11,868 nt of DNA from Deltaproteobacteria bacterium (GTDB lineage: Bacteria; Desulfobacterota; Syntrophia; Syntrophales; UBA5619): the NCBI GenBank assembly GCA_023487865.1, contig JAMDBG010000118.1, positions 1 to 11,868 on the forward strand, in the 5' to 3' direction. The position numbers and the translations under genes were made by a program. Below are positions 1-5,951 of the stretch, piece after piece. Within the stretch, counting starts at the first letter, position 1. The number at the start of each line of letters is the position of its first letter. Under the pieces are notes generated by a model. It made no database searches. It was not told where the DNA came from and was given only the letters and a program-made list of their open reading frames with translations.

Positions 1-714
1 TTACAGGGGCTTGGAGAAGCGGCAGGCGAGCCGCCGGACCCGCTCCGGCTTTCCCGGCGTGAGGCTTGCCATGAGGGCGCGGCAGGCAAAGCCGTGGGTG
101 CACAGGCCGTGCATGATCGGTTTTTCGAAGCCGACCATCTTGGCGAATTCGGCGTCGACGTGGAGCTGGAAGATGTCCCCGGAGAGCCGGTAGATGAGGG
201 GCTGATTGGGCGAGGGGGCGGCATCCACGGTAAAGTCCGGCTTCCGCTCCGGGAACTCGACGAGGTTCGGGGGGGCGTCCGGGCCGCCGAAGTTGCCGTC
301 CAGGCGGGCGAAGACCGTGCTGATGTTGGTGAAGAGCCTCTTGCCGTTGGAGTGGAAGGTCTCGCTCTCCCCGACGACCAGGGCCCCTTTGGCCCCCTTG
401 TCATAGTAGTGGGCGACCTTCCCTTCCGTGATCAGGGTCCCCGAGGTGGGGATGGGATTGTGGAAGATCAGCTCCTGCTCCCCATGGAGGATCCCCGCCA
501 GGTTCACGTTCGAGGCGACGCCGACCTGGCCGAGAAAATCGAAGATCGCCGCGATCGAGAAGCTGGGGATCACCTTCAGGTTCTTCTCATAGGTGTAATC
601 CACCTCATCGAATCCGGCCCCCACGCCCAGGGCGTAGAGGACCACGTCCTTCCAGCCGTAGTCCTTCTTCAGGGGGCCGATCTTCTTGCCGAGTGCATCC
701 ATGTTGAGTGCCAT
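1..714 (-). CDS. MaoC-like (hydratase 2-type) dehydratase, C-terminally short
   Basis: Probable double hot-dog (R)-specific enoyl-CoA hydratase of the MaoC/hydratase-2 family, acting on CoA thioesters in the cytoplasm. The N-terminal hot-dog half is about residues 10-140. The second half carries the signature YRLSGD at 175-180 followed by LHVD at 184-187, so the catalytic Asp180 and His185 are present, but the usual NP between them is replaced by FQ. A conserved KPIMHGLCTHGFACRA stretch follows. The start ATG at 714 has GGAGG six bases upstream. The protein is 237 residues and stops after RFSKPL, exactly where relatives continue with a Tyr-Pro-Gly segment and about 40-45 more residues. The stop TAA at 3-1 differs by one base from a Tyr codon, so this may be a nonsense truncation or an end-of-contig error. 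The family is confident; the exact substrate is not known. Confidence 0.8.
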   Translation of the reverse strand: MALNMDALGKKIGPLKKDYGWKDVVLYALGVGAGFDEVDYTYEKNLKVIPSFSIAAIFDFLGQVGVASNVNLAGILHGEQELIFHNPIPTSGTLITEGKVAHYYDKGAKGALVVGESETFHSNGKRLFTNISTVFARLDGNFGGPDAPPNLVEFPERKPDFTVDAAPSPNQPLIYRLSGDIFQLHVDAEFAKMVGFEKPIMHGLCTHGFACRALMASLTPGKPERVRRLACRFSKPL

Positions 715-731
715 TCGTACCCTCCTTACCC

Positions 732-761
732 ATTATGATAACGGAACCGCTATAGTGCCAA
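732..761 (-). promoter_or_regulatory. Candidate sigma-70 promoter of the MaoC gene
   Basis: Read on the minus strand, TTGGCA (761-756) is followed 18 bases later by CATAAT (737-732), each 5 of 6 to consensus. An overlapping TATCAT would give a 15-base spacer. Transcription would begin around 725, leaving a very short leader that starts at the ribosome-binding GGAGG. Found by eye; not tested. Confidence 0.4.
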
Positions 762-816
762 AGAAGAGCGGCATCGTTGTTTCCGCCGCCGCAAGGATTC
801 AAACCCGCGGAAATCC

Positions 817-831
817 GGTCCTGCCGGGACC
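817..831 (-). terminator. Small hairpin after the TetR gene (weak terminator candidate)
   Basis: GGTCC and GGACC arms enclose a five-base loop, about 22 bases past the TetR stop. No U-tract follows in the transcript, so this is at best a weak or Rho-assisted end. The rest of the 139-bp gap between the TetR and MaoC genes shows only the MaoC promoter candidate. Confidence 0.2.
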
Positions 832-853
832 TGATGGAGACCGCGCACCGACA

Positions 854-1486
854 TCATTTAGCATCGCTCTGCGTAAAGGCCGGGATGTGGATGAACTTCA
901 GGGTCTCTTTCACCAGGGCGATGTACCTCTCCCTTTCCACCTTCACCATATCCTGAAAGAAGCCTTCGCCGGATATAAAATTATGGATCGAGTTCATCAC
1001 CGCCAGGACCTTCATCATGGTTTCGGGCGCAACGTTTTTTTTGTCCTGCGCGAGGCCCATGGATCGGGCGATATCGGCGGCGAACTCGGGAATGATGGAG
1101 TCGATGTTGCCATTGGAGCGGGTCTTGCCGAAATAGCGAAAGAGGATCAGGTTGGAGATTTCCGGGTGTTCGAAGAGGTAGTCGGTCGTCAGGTCGATGG
1201 AGATGTCCAGACGCTCGCTCAAGGGGAGGCCGTGGATCGCCTTCTCCACCTCGATGAGCTTCTGCCGGAGGTCCTTGTTGATGTCGACGACGACGGATTC
1301 GTAAAGGTCCTTCTTCCCCCCCCAATGGTAGTGGAGGGTGGAGATGTCGATCCCCACCGCCTGGGCGATCATCCGGGTCGTCGTACCGTGAAAGCCGTAC
1401 TGACCGAAAATCCGGCGGGCGCAATCGAGGATGCGGGCCTTCATCGATTCGGGGTCCTTGCGGGCCTTTTCCAGGGGAGTGGTCAT
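854..1486 (-). CDS. TetR family transcriptional regulator
   Basis: A 210-residue repressor of the TetR/AcrR type. Residues 16-65 form the DNA-binding domain: an ARRIFGQYGFHGTTTRMIA helix region, then the recognition part AVGIDISTLHYHWGGKKDLY at 42-62, which is the classic TetR TLYYHF-like core. The remaining 145 residues are helical and would form the dimer and ligand pocket; they are too divergent to name a ligand. Start ATG at 1486 is preceded by GGAAGG. It lies between the MaoC and hydrolase genes on the same strand, with its own promoter upstream, so it may control either neighbour, but no shared operator was identified. Family confident, target unknown. Confidence 0.93.
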   Translation of the reverse strand: MTTPLEKARKDPESMKARILDCARRIFGQYGFHGTTTRMIAQAVGIDISTLHYHWGGKKDLYESVVVDINKDLRQKLIEVEKAIHGLPLSERLDISIDLTTDYLFEHPEISNLILFRYFGKTRSNGNIDSIIPEFAADIARSMGLAQDKKNVAPETMMKVLAVMNSIHNFISGEGFFQDMVKVERERYIALVKETLKFIHIPAFTQSDAK

Positions 1487-1510
1487 AGGCGCCTTCCAGC
1501 CTGTGATTCA

Positions 1511-1555
1511 ATCATTTGATGGATATGAAATAGCGGGAAAAACCCTTTCTGTCAA
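1511..1555 (-). promoter_or_regulatory. Sigma-70-like promoter and possible operator of the TetR gene
   Basis: On the minus strand a perfect TTGACA (1555-1550) is followed after exactly 17 bases by TATTTC (1532-1527). The expected start point near 1520 falls on a small dyad, ATCA-AA-TGAT (1520-1511), which could be an autoregulatory operator. The spacer itself contains GGGTTTTTCCC, a second small dyad. The promoter is convincing by spacing; the operator is speculative. Confidence 0.6.
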
Positions 1556-1582
1556 GGGGAATGTTTTTCTCTCCTCTCTTGT

Positions 1583-1607
1583 CCGGTGAGGTTGCCGACC
1601 TCACCGG
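1583..1607 (-). terminator. Perfect 10-bp hairpin after the hydrolase gene
   Basis: CCGGTGAGGT (1583-1592) and ACCTCACCGG (1598-1607) are perfect inverted repeats around a five-base loop, 10 bases past the hydrolase stop codon. It can form in either transcript, but no U-run follows on the minus strand; the downstream bases are purine-rich. It is probably a transcript-end or processing structure rather than a canonical intrinsic terminator. Confidence 0.45.
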
Positions 1608-1617
1608 CGCAGTGGGG

Positions 1618-2403
1618 TCATGACGTCAGGAATTTTAGCAGGGTCTCGTTGAAGGGTCCGGTCTGTTCGACATTCACGAAATGGGCGGCCTCGGGAATGA
1701 TCCTGAGTGTCGATGACCGTATCCGGCTGTGGATCAATTCCGCCGCCGATACGGGCGTCCCCGGATCCTGCTCGCCAACCATGACGAGGGTCCGGGTTGA
1801 TATCCCGCGGATGGTCTCGCGCAGGTCCAGCTCGCGAATGGCGGCGCCGCAGCCGCAGTACCCCTCCACCGGGGTGCCCAGAATCATTTGCCGGACCTTT
1901 TCGACCTCGTCGGGGATGCGGGCCTGCCCGGCCTTTGTGAACCAGCGGTCGATCGTCTCATCGACCACCCCTGCCATGCCGTCCTTTCGGACCCGCTTGA
2001 ACCGCTCCTCCCACACCTCCCGATTCGCCATGAAGGACGACGTATCGCACAGGGTCAGGGAGAACAGCCGCCCGCCGTGCAGGGCGCCCAGCATCTGGCC
2101 GACCATCCCTCCCAGGGAAAGGCCGCAGAAGTGGAACTTCCCCAAACCGAGAAAATCGGCCAATCCGATGGCGTCCGAGGCGAGCATGTCGATGGAATAG
2201 GGACCGGGCGGAACCGCGGAGCGGCCGTGCCCCCGGCCGTCATAGCGAAGGACCCGGTAGCCGGCCTCGCTCAGGGGAGGCACCTGGAGGTCCCACATCG
2301 CCAGATCCGATGCCAGGGAGTTCGAGAACATGATGACGTCTCCCCCCGCGGGGCCATCGAACCGATAGTTGAGCATCGTTCCGTTCACGGTGGCTTGCGG
2401 CAT
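1618..2403 (-). CDS. Alpha/beta hydrolase, 3-oxoadipate enol-lactonase-like
   Basis: A 261-residue cytosolic alpha/beta-hydrolase. The catalytic triad is visible: nucleophile Ser96 in the elbow FCGLSLGGM (92-100), acid Asp213 in VGEQDPGTP, and His241 in EAAHFVNVE. The oxyanion-side region (27-39, SNSLASDLAMWDL) and the stretch RYDGRGHGRSAVPPGPYSI (53-71) closely resemble PcaD-type 3-oxoadipate enol-lactonases. No other beta-ketoadipate genes are nearby, and the anaerobic setting makes that pathway doubtful, so a different small ester or lactone substrate is plausible. Start ATG at 2403 has GGAGGAG three bases upstream. A weak promoter (TTGACT at 2461-2456) may lie in the divergent region shared with the MarR gene. 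Fold certain, substrate open. Confidence 0.88.
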   Translation of the reverse strand: MPQATVNGTMLNYRFDGPAGGDVIMFSNSLASDLAMWDLQVPPLSEAGYRVLRYDGRGHGRSAVPPGPYSIDMLASDAIGLADFLGLGKFHFCGLSLGGMVGQMLGALHGGRLFSLTLCDTSSFMANREVWEERFKRVRKDGMAGVVDETIDRWFTKAGQARIPDEVEKVRQMILGTPVEGYCGCGAAIRELDLRETIRGISTRTLVMVGEQDPGTPVSAAELIHSRIRSSTLRIIPEAAHFVNVEQTGPFNETLLKFLTS

Positions 2404-2543
2404 GATCTCCTCCCGTCTATATGTGATGGTTCATATTCAACCGGCATCGGTAAAAAGTCAAGCGGGGAATGGTGGTTTCACCCACCGCACCACCCAAGCG
2501 TCAGATGACGGGCAAGAATCATTTTTCCCCCTGCATTTTTTTC

Positions 2544-2581
2544 TTGACACGGCCGCATATATAGTTGTATGTTACAACCAT
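2544..2581 (+). promoter_or_regulatory. Promoter with MarR-type palindromic operator over the start codon
   Basis: A perfect TTGACA (2544-2549) is followed after 18 bases by TATGTT (2568-2573); a competing -10 is TATAGT (2560-2565), without a good -35. A palindrome, GTTGTA (2564-2569), TGT, TACAAC (2573-2578), overlaps the -10 and touches the marR ATG at 2580. MarR proteins typically bind palindromes of about this size near their own promoters, so this is the likely autoregulatory site for marR-hgcAB. With either -10, the RNA would begin about 0-8 bases before ATG, and there is no Shine-Dalgarno sequence: a leaderless or near-leaderless message. Confidence 0.6.
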
Positions 2582-3068
2582 GAGCGCAGACCTTGAAAAA
2601 AGCTATCGCGAAATATTCGGAATCGTCATGGGCCTTGCCCAGGAGATCCGATGCTGGAGCCGGGATGAGGCGATCTGCGCGGACGTCACCTTTCACCAGT
2701 TTGTCATCCTCGATGCCGTGGCAAAAAAAGCGGTGCTGGATTTGGCGGACCTGCACAAGATTCTCTCCGTAGAGAAGAGTACGACGACCCGCTTGGTGAA
2801 TCCGCTTCTCCAAAAGGGGCTTTTAAAGCGGGACAAGGCAGAACACGACTCCCGGGCGGTCACACTCACCCTGACCGAAGAGGGGCGGGAAACCCACCGG
2901 AGAGTCTGGCTGTGCCTGGAGGGATTTTTCCAAAACATCACCCGGAGCATACCGGAAAAACGGCAGGAGGGGGTATTGAAAGCGGTCAAGGTGTTTACGG
3001 CGGCTATGAGAAAGGCCGCGGTTGAATGCAGGTGCTGCGGACCATCACTTTTGAAGGGAAAATTATGA
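2580..3068 (+). CDS. MarR family regulator preceding hgcAB
   Basis: A 162-residue winged-helix regulator of MarR type. Residues 37-100 hold the DNA-binding domain: VTFHQFVILDAV, then LADLHKILSVEKSTTTRLVNPLLQKGLL (recognition helix about 64-78) and the wing KRDKAEHDSRAVTLTLTEEG, with the family's typical D-S-R. Cysteines are unusually many: C25, C33, C112 and a C-terminal C150-R-C152-C153-G group, which could bind a soft metal or sense redox state. The ATG at 2580 is preferred over an in-frame TTG at 2565 because it follows the promoter and palindrome, although neither has a ribosome site. The stop overlaps the hgcA start (ATGA), so the two are translationally coupled. Inferred role: repressor or sensor of the hgc operon. 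The regulatory target is inferred from position. Confidence 0.9.
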   Translation: MSADLEKSYREIFGIVMGLAQEIRCWSRDEAICADVTFHQFVILDAVAKKAVLDLADLHKILSVEKSTTTRLVNPLLQKGLLKRDKAEHDSRAVTLTLTEEGRETHRRVWLCLEGFFQNITRSIPEKRQEGVLKAVKVFTAAMRKAAVECRCCGPSLLKGKL

Positions 3069-4228
3069 ATCCAAAAAACCAACCGGTGGAGCAAAAAAAG
3101 ACATTGTCCCTGTTGCCGTCTTATTCTGCTTCGCCCTGTTGCGGCGCGGCACCGGCCGAAGCGCCGAACCCTCTCCCGAGATTGGATCAGGGTTTCGTGG
3201 CCGGGTCCGTTTCCACATCGGTCGGGAGCGTGCCCCAGGTCGCCGCGAAACTGAGCTGGCGGGACCGCTGGGGTGCCACGAAAGCCCGCTGGGGGGTCGG
3301 ACGGATGGATTACGCCATCGATCCGGGCCTCTATGCCCTGGGCAACCCGGATCGGGAGTCGCCCGTCCTGGTGAGCGCCAATTATAAGATGAGCTTCGAC
3401 CGATTGCGAAACGCCCTTCCTGGAAGAGACATCTGGATCCTCGTCCTCGATACGAAGGGGATCAACGTCTGGTGCGCCGCCGGAAAGGGGACCTTCGGCA
3501 CGGAGGAACTGGCCAGAAGGATCGAAGCAAGCGGCCTGAAGGAGGTCGTCGGCCACCGGTCGGTGATCGTTCCCCAACTGGGGGCGCCGGGTGTGGCCGC
3601 CCATACGGTGAAAAAACTCTCCGGTTTCGGCGTTCGTTACGGTCCGATCAATGCCGGGGACCTGCCGGCCTATATCGATGCCGGCTTCAAGGCCACAAGC
3701 CGGATGCGTCTCAAGACCTTCCCCCTCAGGGAGAGGGCCGTCCTGATCCCGATCGAGCTGGTTGAAACCATCAAACCGACAGCGATCATCGCGCCGGTTC
3801 TGTTCCTCCTTGGCGGCATCGGCGGCCCTGCCGGTTTCTGGGCGAACGCCCTCCATGACGGCTCATTTGCTGCATTGGCTTTTTTGAGCGCCCTCATTGG
3901 AGGGGCCGTGATCAACCCGCTTCTTTTGCCCTATCTTCCCGGACGGGCTTTTTCGACAAAAGGACTGTGGCTGGGCGCCGCCGTGGCGGTCATCATGCTC
4001 GCTCTGCAGGGGCAGGATCTGTCGATGTGGTCGGCGCGGCTGGGTATTCTGGCGTGGCTGCTGATCATCCCGGCCGTCACGGCCTATCTGGCGATGAACT
4101 TTACCGGGGCATCCACGTATACCTCCCCCTCCGGAGTGAACAGGGAGATGCGCTGGGCGCTCCCCACGGAGATCGGAATGGGAGGCGGAGGCCTGCTCAT
4201 ATGGATTGTCTCGCGTCTGATTGCTTAG
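3065..4228 (+). CDS. hgcA: HgcA, mercury methyltransferase corrinoid protein
   Basis: HgcA carries a methyl-cobamide and transfers the methyl group to Hg(II), making methylmercury; it is membrane-anchored with the corrinoid domain in the cytoplasm. The diagnostic cap-helix motif NVWCAAGK is at 134-141, with Cys137 the expected lower ligand of cobalt. Supporting segments are LVSANYKMSFD (102-112) and, after the fourth membrane helix, FTGASTYTSPSGV. Five hydrophobic segments follow from about residue 238 (238-258, 266-284, 295-312, 320-340, 368-386). ATG 3065 is chosen over an in-frame ATG at 3026 because it overlaps the marR stop and has GAAGGGA upstream. The 387-residue length and motif position imply an N-terminal extension of roughly 40-45 residues relative to the Desulfovibrio ND132 protein (motif Cys93). 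The extension holds a Cys25-Cys26-Gly motif followed by an Ala/Pro-rich linker. Identification is firm. Confidence 0.96.
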   Translation: MNPKNQPVEQKKTLSLLPSYSASPCCGAAPAEAPNPLPRLDQGFVAGSVSTSVGSVPQVAAKLSWRDRWGATKARWGVGRMDYAIDPGLYALGNPDRESPVLVSANYKMSFDRLRNALPGRDIWILVLDTKGINVWCAAGKGTFGTEELARRIEASGLKEVVGHRSVIVPQLGAPGVAAHTVKKLSGFGVRYGPINAGDLPAYIDAGFKATSRMRLKTFPLRERAVLIPIELVETIKPTAIIAPVLFLLGGIGGPAGFWANALHDGSFAALAFLSALIGGAVINPLLLPYLPGRAFSTKGLWLGAAVAVIMLALQGQDLSMWSARLGILAWLLIIPAVTAYLAMNFTGASTYTSPSGVNREMRWALPTEIGMGGGGLLIWIVSRLIA

Positions 4229-4238
4229 GAGGTTGAAG

Positions 4239-4562
4239 ATGAATCATCCGAGTTATCTCAAGGATGTGGTTACCCTGAAACTCGATCAGGAGAAATGCAC
4301 CGGCTGCGGAATGTGCCTTGAGGTCTGCCCGCACGAGGTGTTTAGAATGAATACCCGGCACGCAGAGATCCAAAATCGCGACGCCTGCATGGAGTGCGGC
4401 GCCTGCAGCCGCAATTGTCCTTTCGAGGCTATTTCCGTGCGGGCGGGCGTCGGCTGCGCGGCGGCCATGATCAACGTCATCCTCGGCCGGACCGATCAGC
4501 CCTGCTGCGGCGAACCCGACTGCGCCTCTTCTGCCAAGAAGTCGGCGGCCTGTTGCGGATAA
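4239..4562 (+). CDS. hgcB: HgcB, ferredoxin partner of HgcA
   Basis: HgcB is a 2[4Fe-4S] ferredoxin that reduces the HgcA corrinoid and is thought to deliver Hg(II). The 107-residue protein has CTGCGMCLEVCP (20-31) and CMECGACSRNCP (50-61), each binding one cluster, followed by the HgcB-specific Cys73 in GVGCAAAMI. The C-terminal tail is cysteine-rich: C89-C90-G, C95, and the terminal C105-C106-G. A C-terminal cysteine pair is a known HgcB trait; two pairs plus a single cysteine is more than expected. ATG 4239 has a perfect AGGAGG upstream that overlaps the hgcA stop; the in-frame TTG at 4221 lies inside hgcA and is rejected. The gap to hgcA is 10 bases, so the genes share a transcript. Identification is firm. 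Confidence 0.96.
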   Translation: MNHPSYLKDVVTLKLDQEKCTGCGMCLEVCPHEVFRMNTRHAEIQNRDACMECGACSRNCPFEAISVRAGVGCAAAMINVILGRTDQPCCGEPDCASSAKKSAACCG

Positions 4563-4632
4563 GTGGTCCGATCCCGACCCATGATCTGTCAGCGATCGTA
4601 AATCTTCTGCAACCCACCAGACGGAGGAGAAT

Positions 4633-4851
4633 ATGTTTCCCAGTTCATCAGGAGCGTGGCTCTTTATATTGATCGCTTGCGCCATTGGGTTTGCGATCGG
4701 ACAGTGGATAAAATCTCGCAGGAAAAAGGCCGACAAAAACAATGAATATATAAACGGCTTGAAGAAGCGGCTATTGGCAGAGCAACTGGCCAAGGCAAAA
4801 AAGACCGGCAAGAAAAACAGAAGGGGGAATAAAAAGGGTGGTGGCTCGTAA
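4633..4851 (+). CDS. Small single-pass membrane protein with highly basic tail
   Basis: An unrecognised 72-residue protein. Residues 8-26 form one membrane helix (WLFILIACAIGFAIGQWI) containing a GxxxG (G19-G23) of the kind used in helix packing. Residues 27-72 hold 18 Lys/Arg against 3 acidic residues, with a short amphipathic helix at about 38-57 and a Gly/Lys-rich end. The positive-inside rule predicts the tail in the cytoplasm. Translation is supported by CGGAGGAGA five bases before ATG 4633. It lies 70 bases after hgcB on the same strand and 93 bases before the Fe-S protein gene, so it is probably in the hgc transcript. The base composition is visibly more AT-rich than its neighbours, partly because of Lys codons. 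Possible roles are a membrane anchor for the HgcA/HgcB complex or binding of acidic lipid or RNA; none is shown. Confidence 0.75.
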   Translation: MFPSSSGAWLFILIACAIGFAIGQWIKSRRKKADKNNEYINGLKKRLLAEQLAKAKKTGKKNRRGNKKGGGS

Positions 4852-4944
4852 AGGGTGACGAATCACCCGGATGAACCGGTTTTTTCAGTGACAAAGAGTG
4901 TCTACCGGAGTATGATCGCCGAAAACACGGCCAGGAGGACAACC

Positions 4945-5832
4945 ATGGTTGCAGTGCCGAAGGCGAAGCACGATGCGGCGGTATGGATCCGGGATGGTAT
5001 CTGCAGATATACGGCTTCCGCGGAAAATTGTCTGCCTCTCGATGGCGGTCATGAACCGGCGTGGGGGGAACCGCTCGTCGGATTCTCCCGCGGTGACGAC
5101 CCTCTGTATCAAAGGTTCAAAGAGGACATCGGTCCTTTCTTCTGGACACCGCCGGAGGCCTTTGCAAAGGCGTTTCCCGATGTGAAAGTTGCGGCGGACG
5201 CATTGACTGTGATCAGCTGGGTCCTCCCCCAAACGGAACGGTCCCGGCTCGACAACAGCAAAGAAAAGACCTTGCCCGCCAAGCGATGGGCCTTTTCACG
5301 CAAATACGGGGAAGAATTCAACGTGAAATTGCGCGACCACGTGGCAAGGTTTCTCAGTGAGGCGGGATACGAAGCGGTGGCACCGATGAATTCACCCCTC
5401 TGGAAATGGGAAAAATCCGAACGTTACGGGTTGGCCTCCTCCTGGTCGGAGAGGCATGCGGCATACGCTTCCGGCCTGGGCACGTTCGGGCTGTGCGACG
5501 GCCTGATCACGCCCAAGGGGAAGGCAATGCGCTGCGGTTCGGTCGTGGCGCGAATCGCCGTCCCTGCGTCGGAGCGGCCCTACGACAACCGCCACGCCTA
5601 CTGCCTCCATTATTTCGACGGCAGCTGCGGCAAATGCATCAAGCGGTGCCCGGCGGACGCCATCAGCCGGGAGGGGGGCCATGACAAGGAGAAATGCTTC
5701 AACTACCTCCACAACGTGACGGAGAAATACATCGAGTCTCGATATGGAATAAAAACCTCGCCCTGCGGCCTCTGCCAGACCGGCGTCCCTTGCGAGGCAA
5801 AGATCCCCGTTCCGGGACGAACCGGATCGTAG
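4945..5832 (+). CDS. QueG/COG1600-like 2[4Fe-4S] protein
   Basis: A 295-residue relative of epoxyqueuosine reductase (QueG), itself related to reductive dehalogenases. The C-terminal half shows the shared core: SERHAAYASGLGTFGLCDGL (168-187), a TPKGKAMRCGSVVA region, then a cluster site C228-x2-C231-x3-C235-P and further cysteines C251, C274, C277 and C283, enough for two [4Fe-4S] clusters. QueG binds cobalamin between these parts, so corrinoid binding is plausible but unproven here. The N-terminal 100 residues (ENCLPLDGG, EPLVGFSRGDDPLY) differ from true QueG, so a distinct paralogue is likely. ATG 4945 is preferred because AGGAGG lies six bases upstream; an upstream GTG at 4855 and an ATG at 4912 have no good site. 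It sits on the same strand as hgcAB and could be a redox partner; the real substrate is unknown. Confidence 0.82.
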   Translation: MVAVPKAKHDAAVWIRDGICRYTASAENCLPLDGGHEPAWGEPLVGFSRGDDPLYQRFKEDIGPFFWTPPEAFAKAFPDVKVAADALTVISWVLPQTERSRLDNSKEKTLPAKRWAFSRKYGEEFNVKLRDHVARFLSEAGYEAVAPMNSPLWKWEKSERYGLASSWSERHAAYASGLGTFGLCDGLITPKGKAMRCGSVVARIAVPASERPYDNRHAYCLHYFDGSCGKCIKRCPADAISREGGHDKEKCFNYLHNVTEKYIESRYGIKTSPCGLCQTGVPCEAKIPVPGRTGS

Positions 5833-5907
5833 CGGGAAGACGACAGATCCGCGGCCTGATGAGCGTATTCCACCGGGATAGGGAGGGACGACAGCCCCGA
5901 AGATCCC

Positions 5908-5951
5908 TGCCGGAATACCATTTCCGGCATCTGGGCGCCCCGTCGGGGCGC
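5908..5951 (+). other. Two tandem hairpins ahead of the MFS gene
   Basis: The 145-bp gap between the Fe-S protein gene and the transporter contains two perfect inverted repeats: TGCCGGAA (5908-5915) with TTCCGGCA (5922-5929), and GCGCCCC (5935-5941) with GGGGCGC (5945-5951). No U-run follows; the next bases are the AT-rich ACTATATAAC. They may stabilise or punctuate the upstream message, or shape the leader of the transporter. They match no riboswitch class that I recognise. Confidence 0.5.

Noticed and set aside
686..1519. 277-residue plus-strand open frame opposite the TetR gene
   Set aside because: Antisense to a clear TetR gene and without family features.
2693..3856. 387-residue minus-strand open frame across marR and hgcA
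   Set aside because: It lies antisense to two confident genes, has arginine/glycine-rich composition typical of GC-rich shadow frames, and resembles nothing.
4855..4944. GTG start for the QueG-like protein
   Set aside because: No ribosome site, and the extra 30 residues look non-homologous; ATG 4945 has AGGAGG at ideal spacing.
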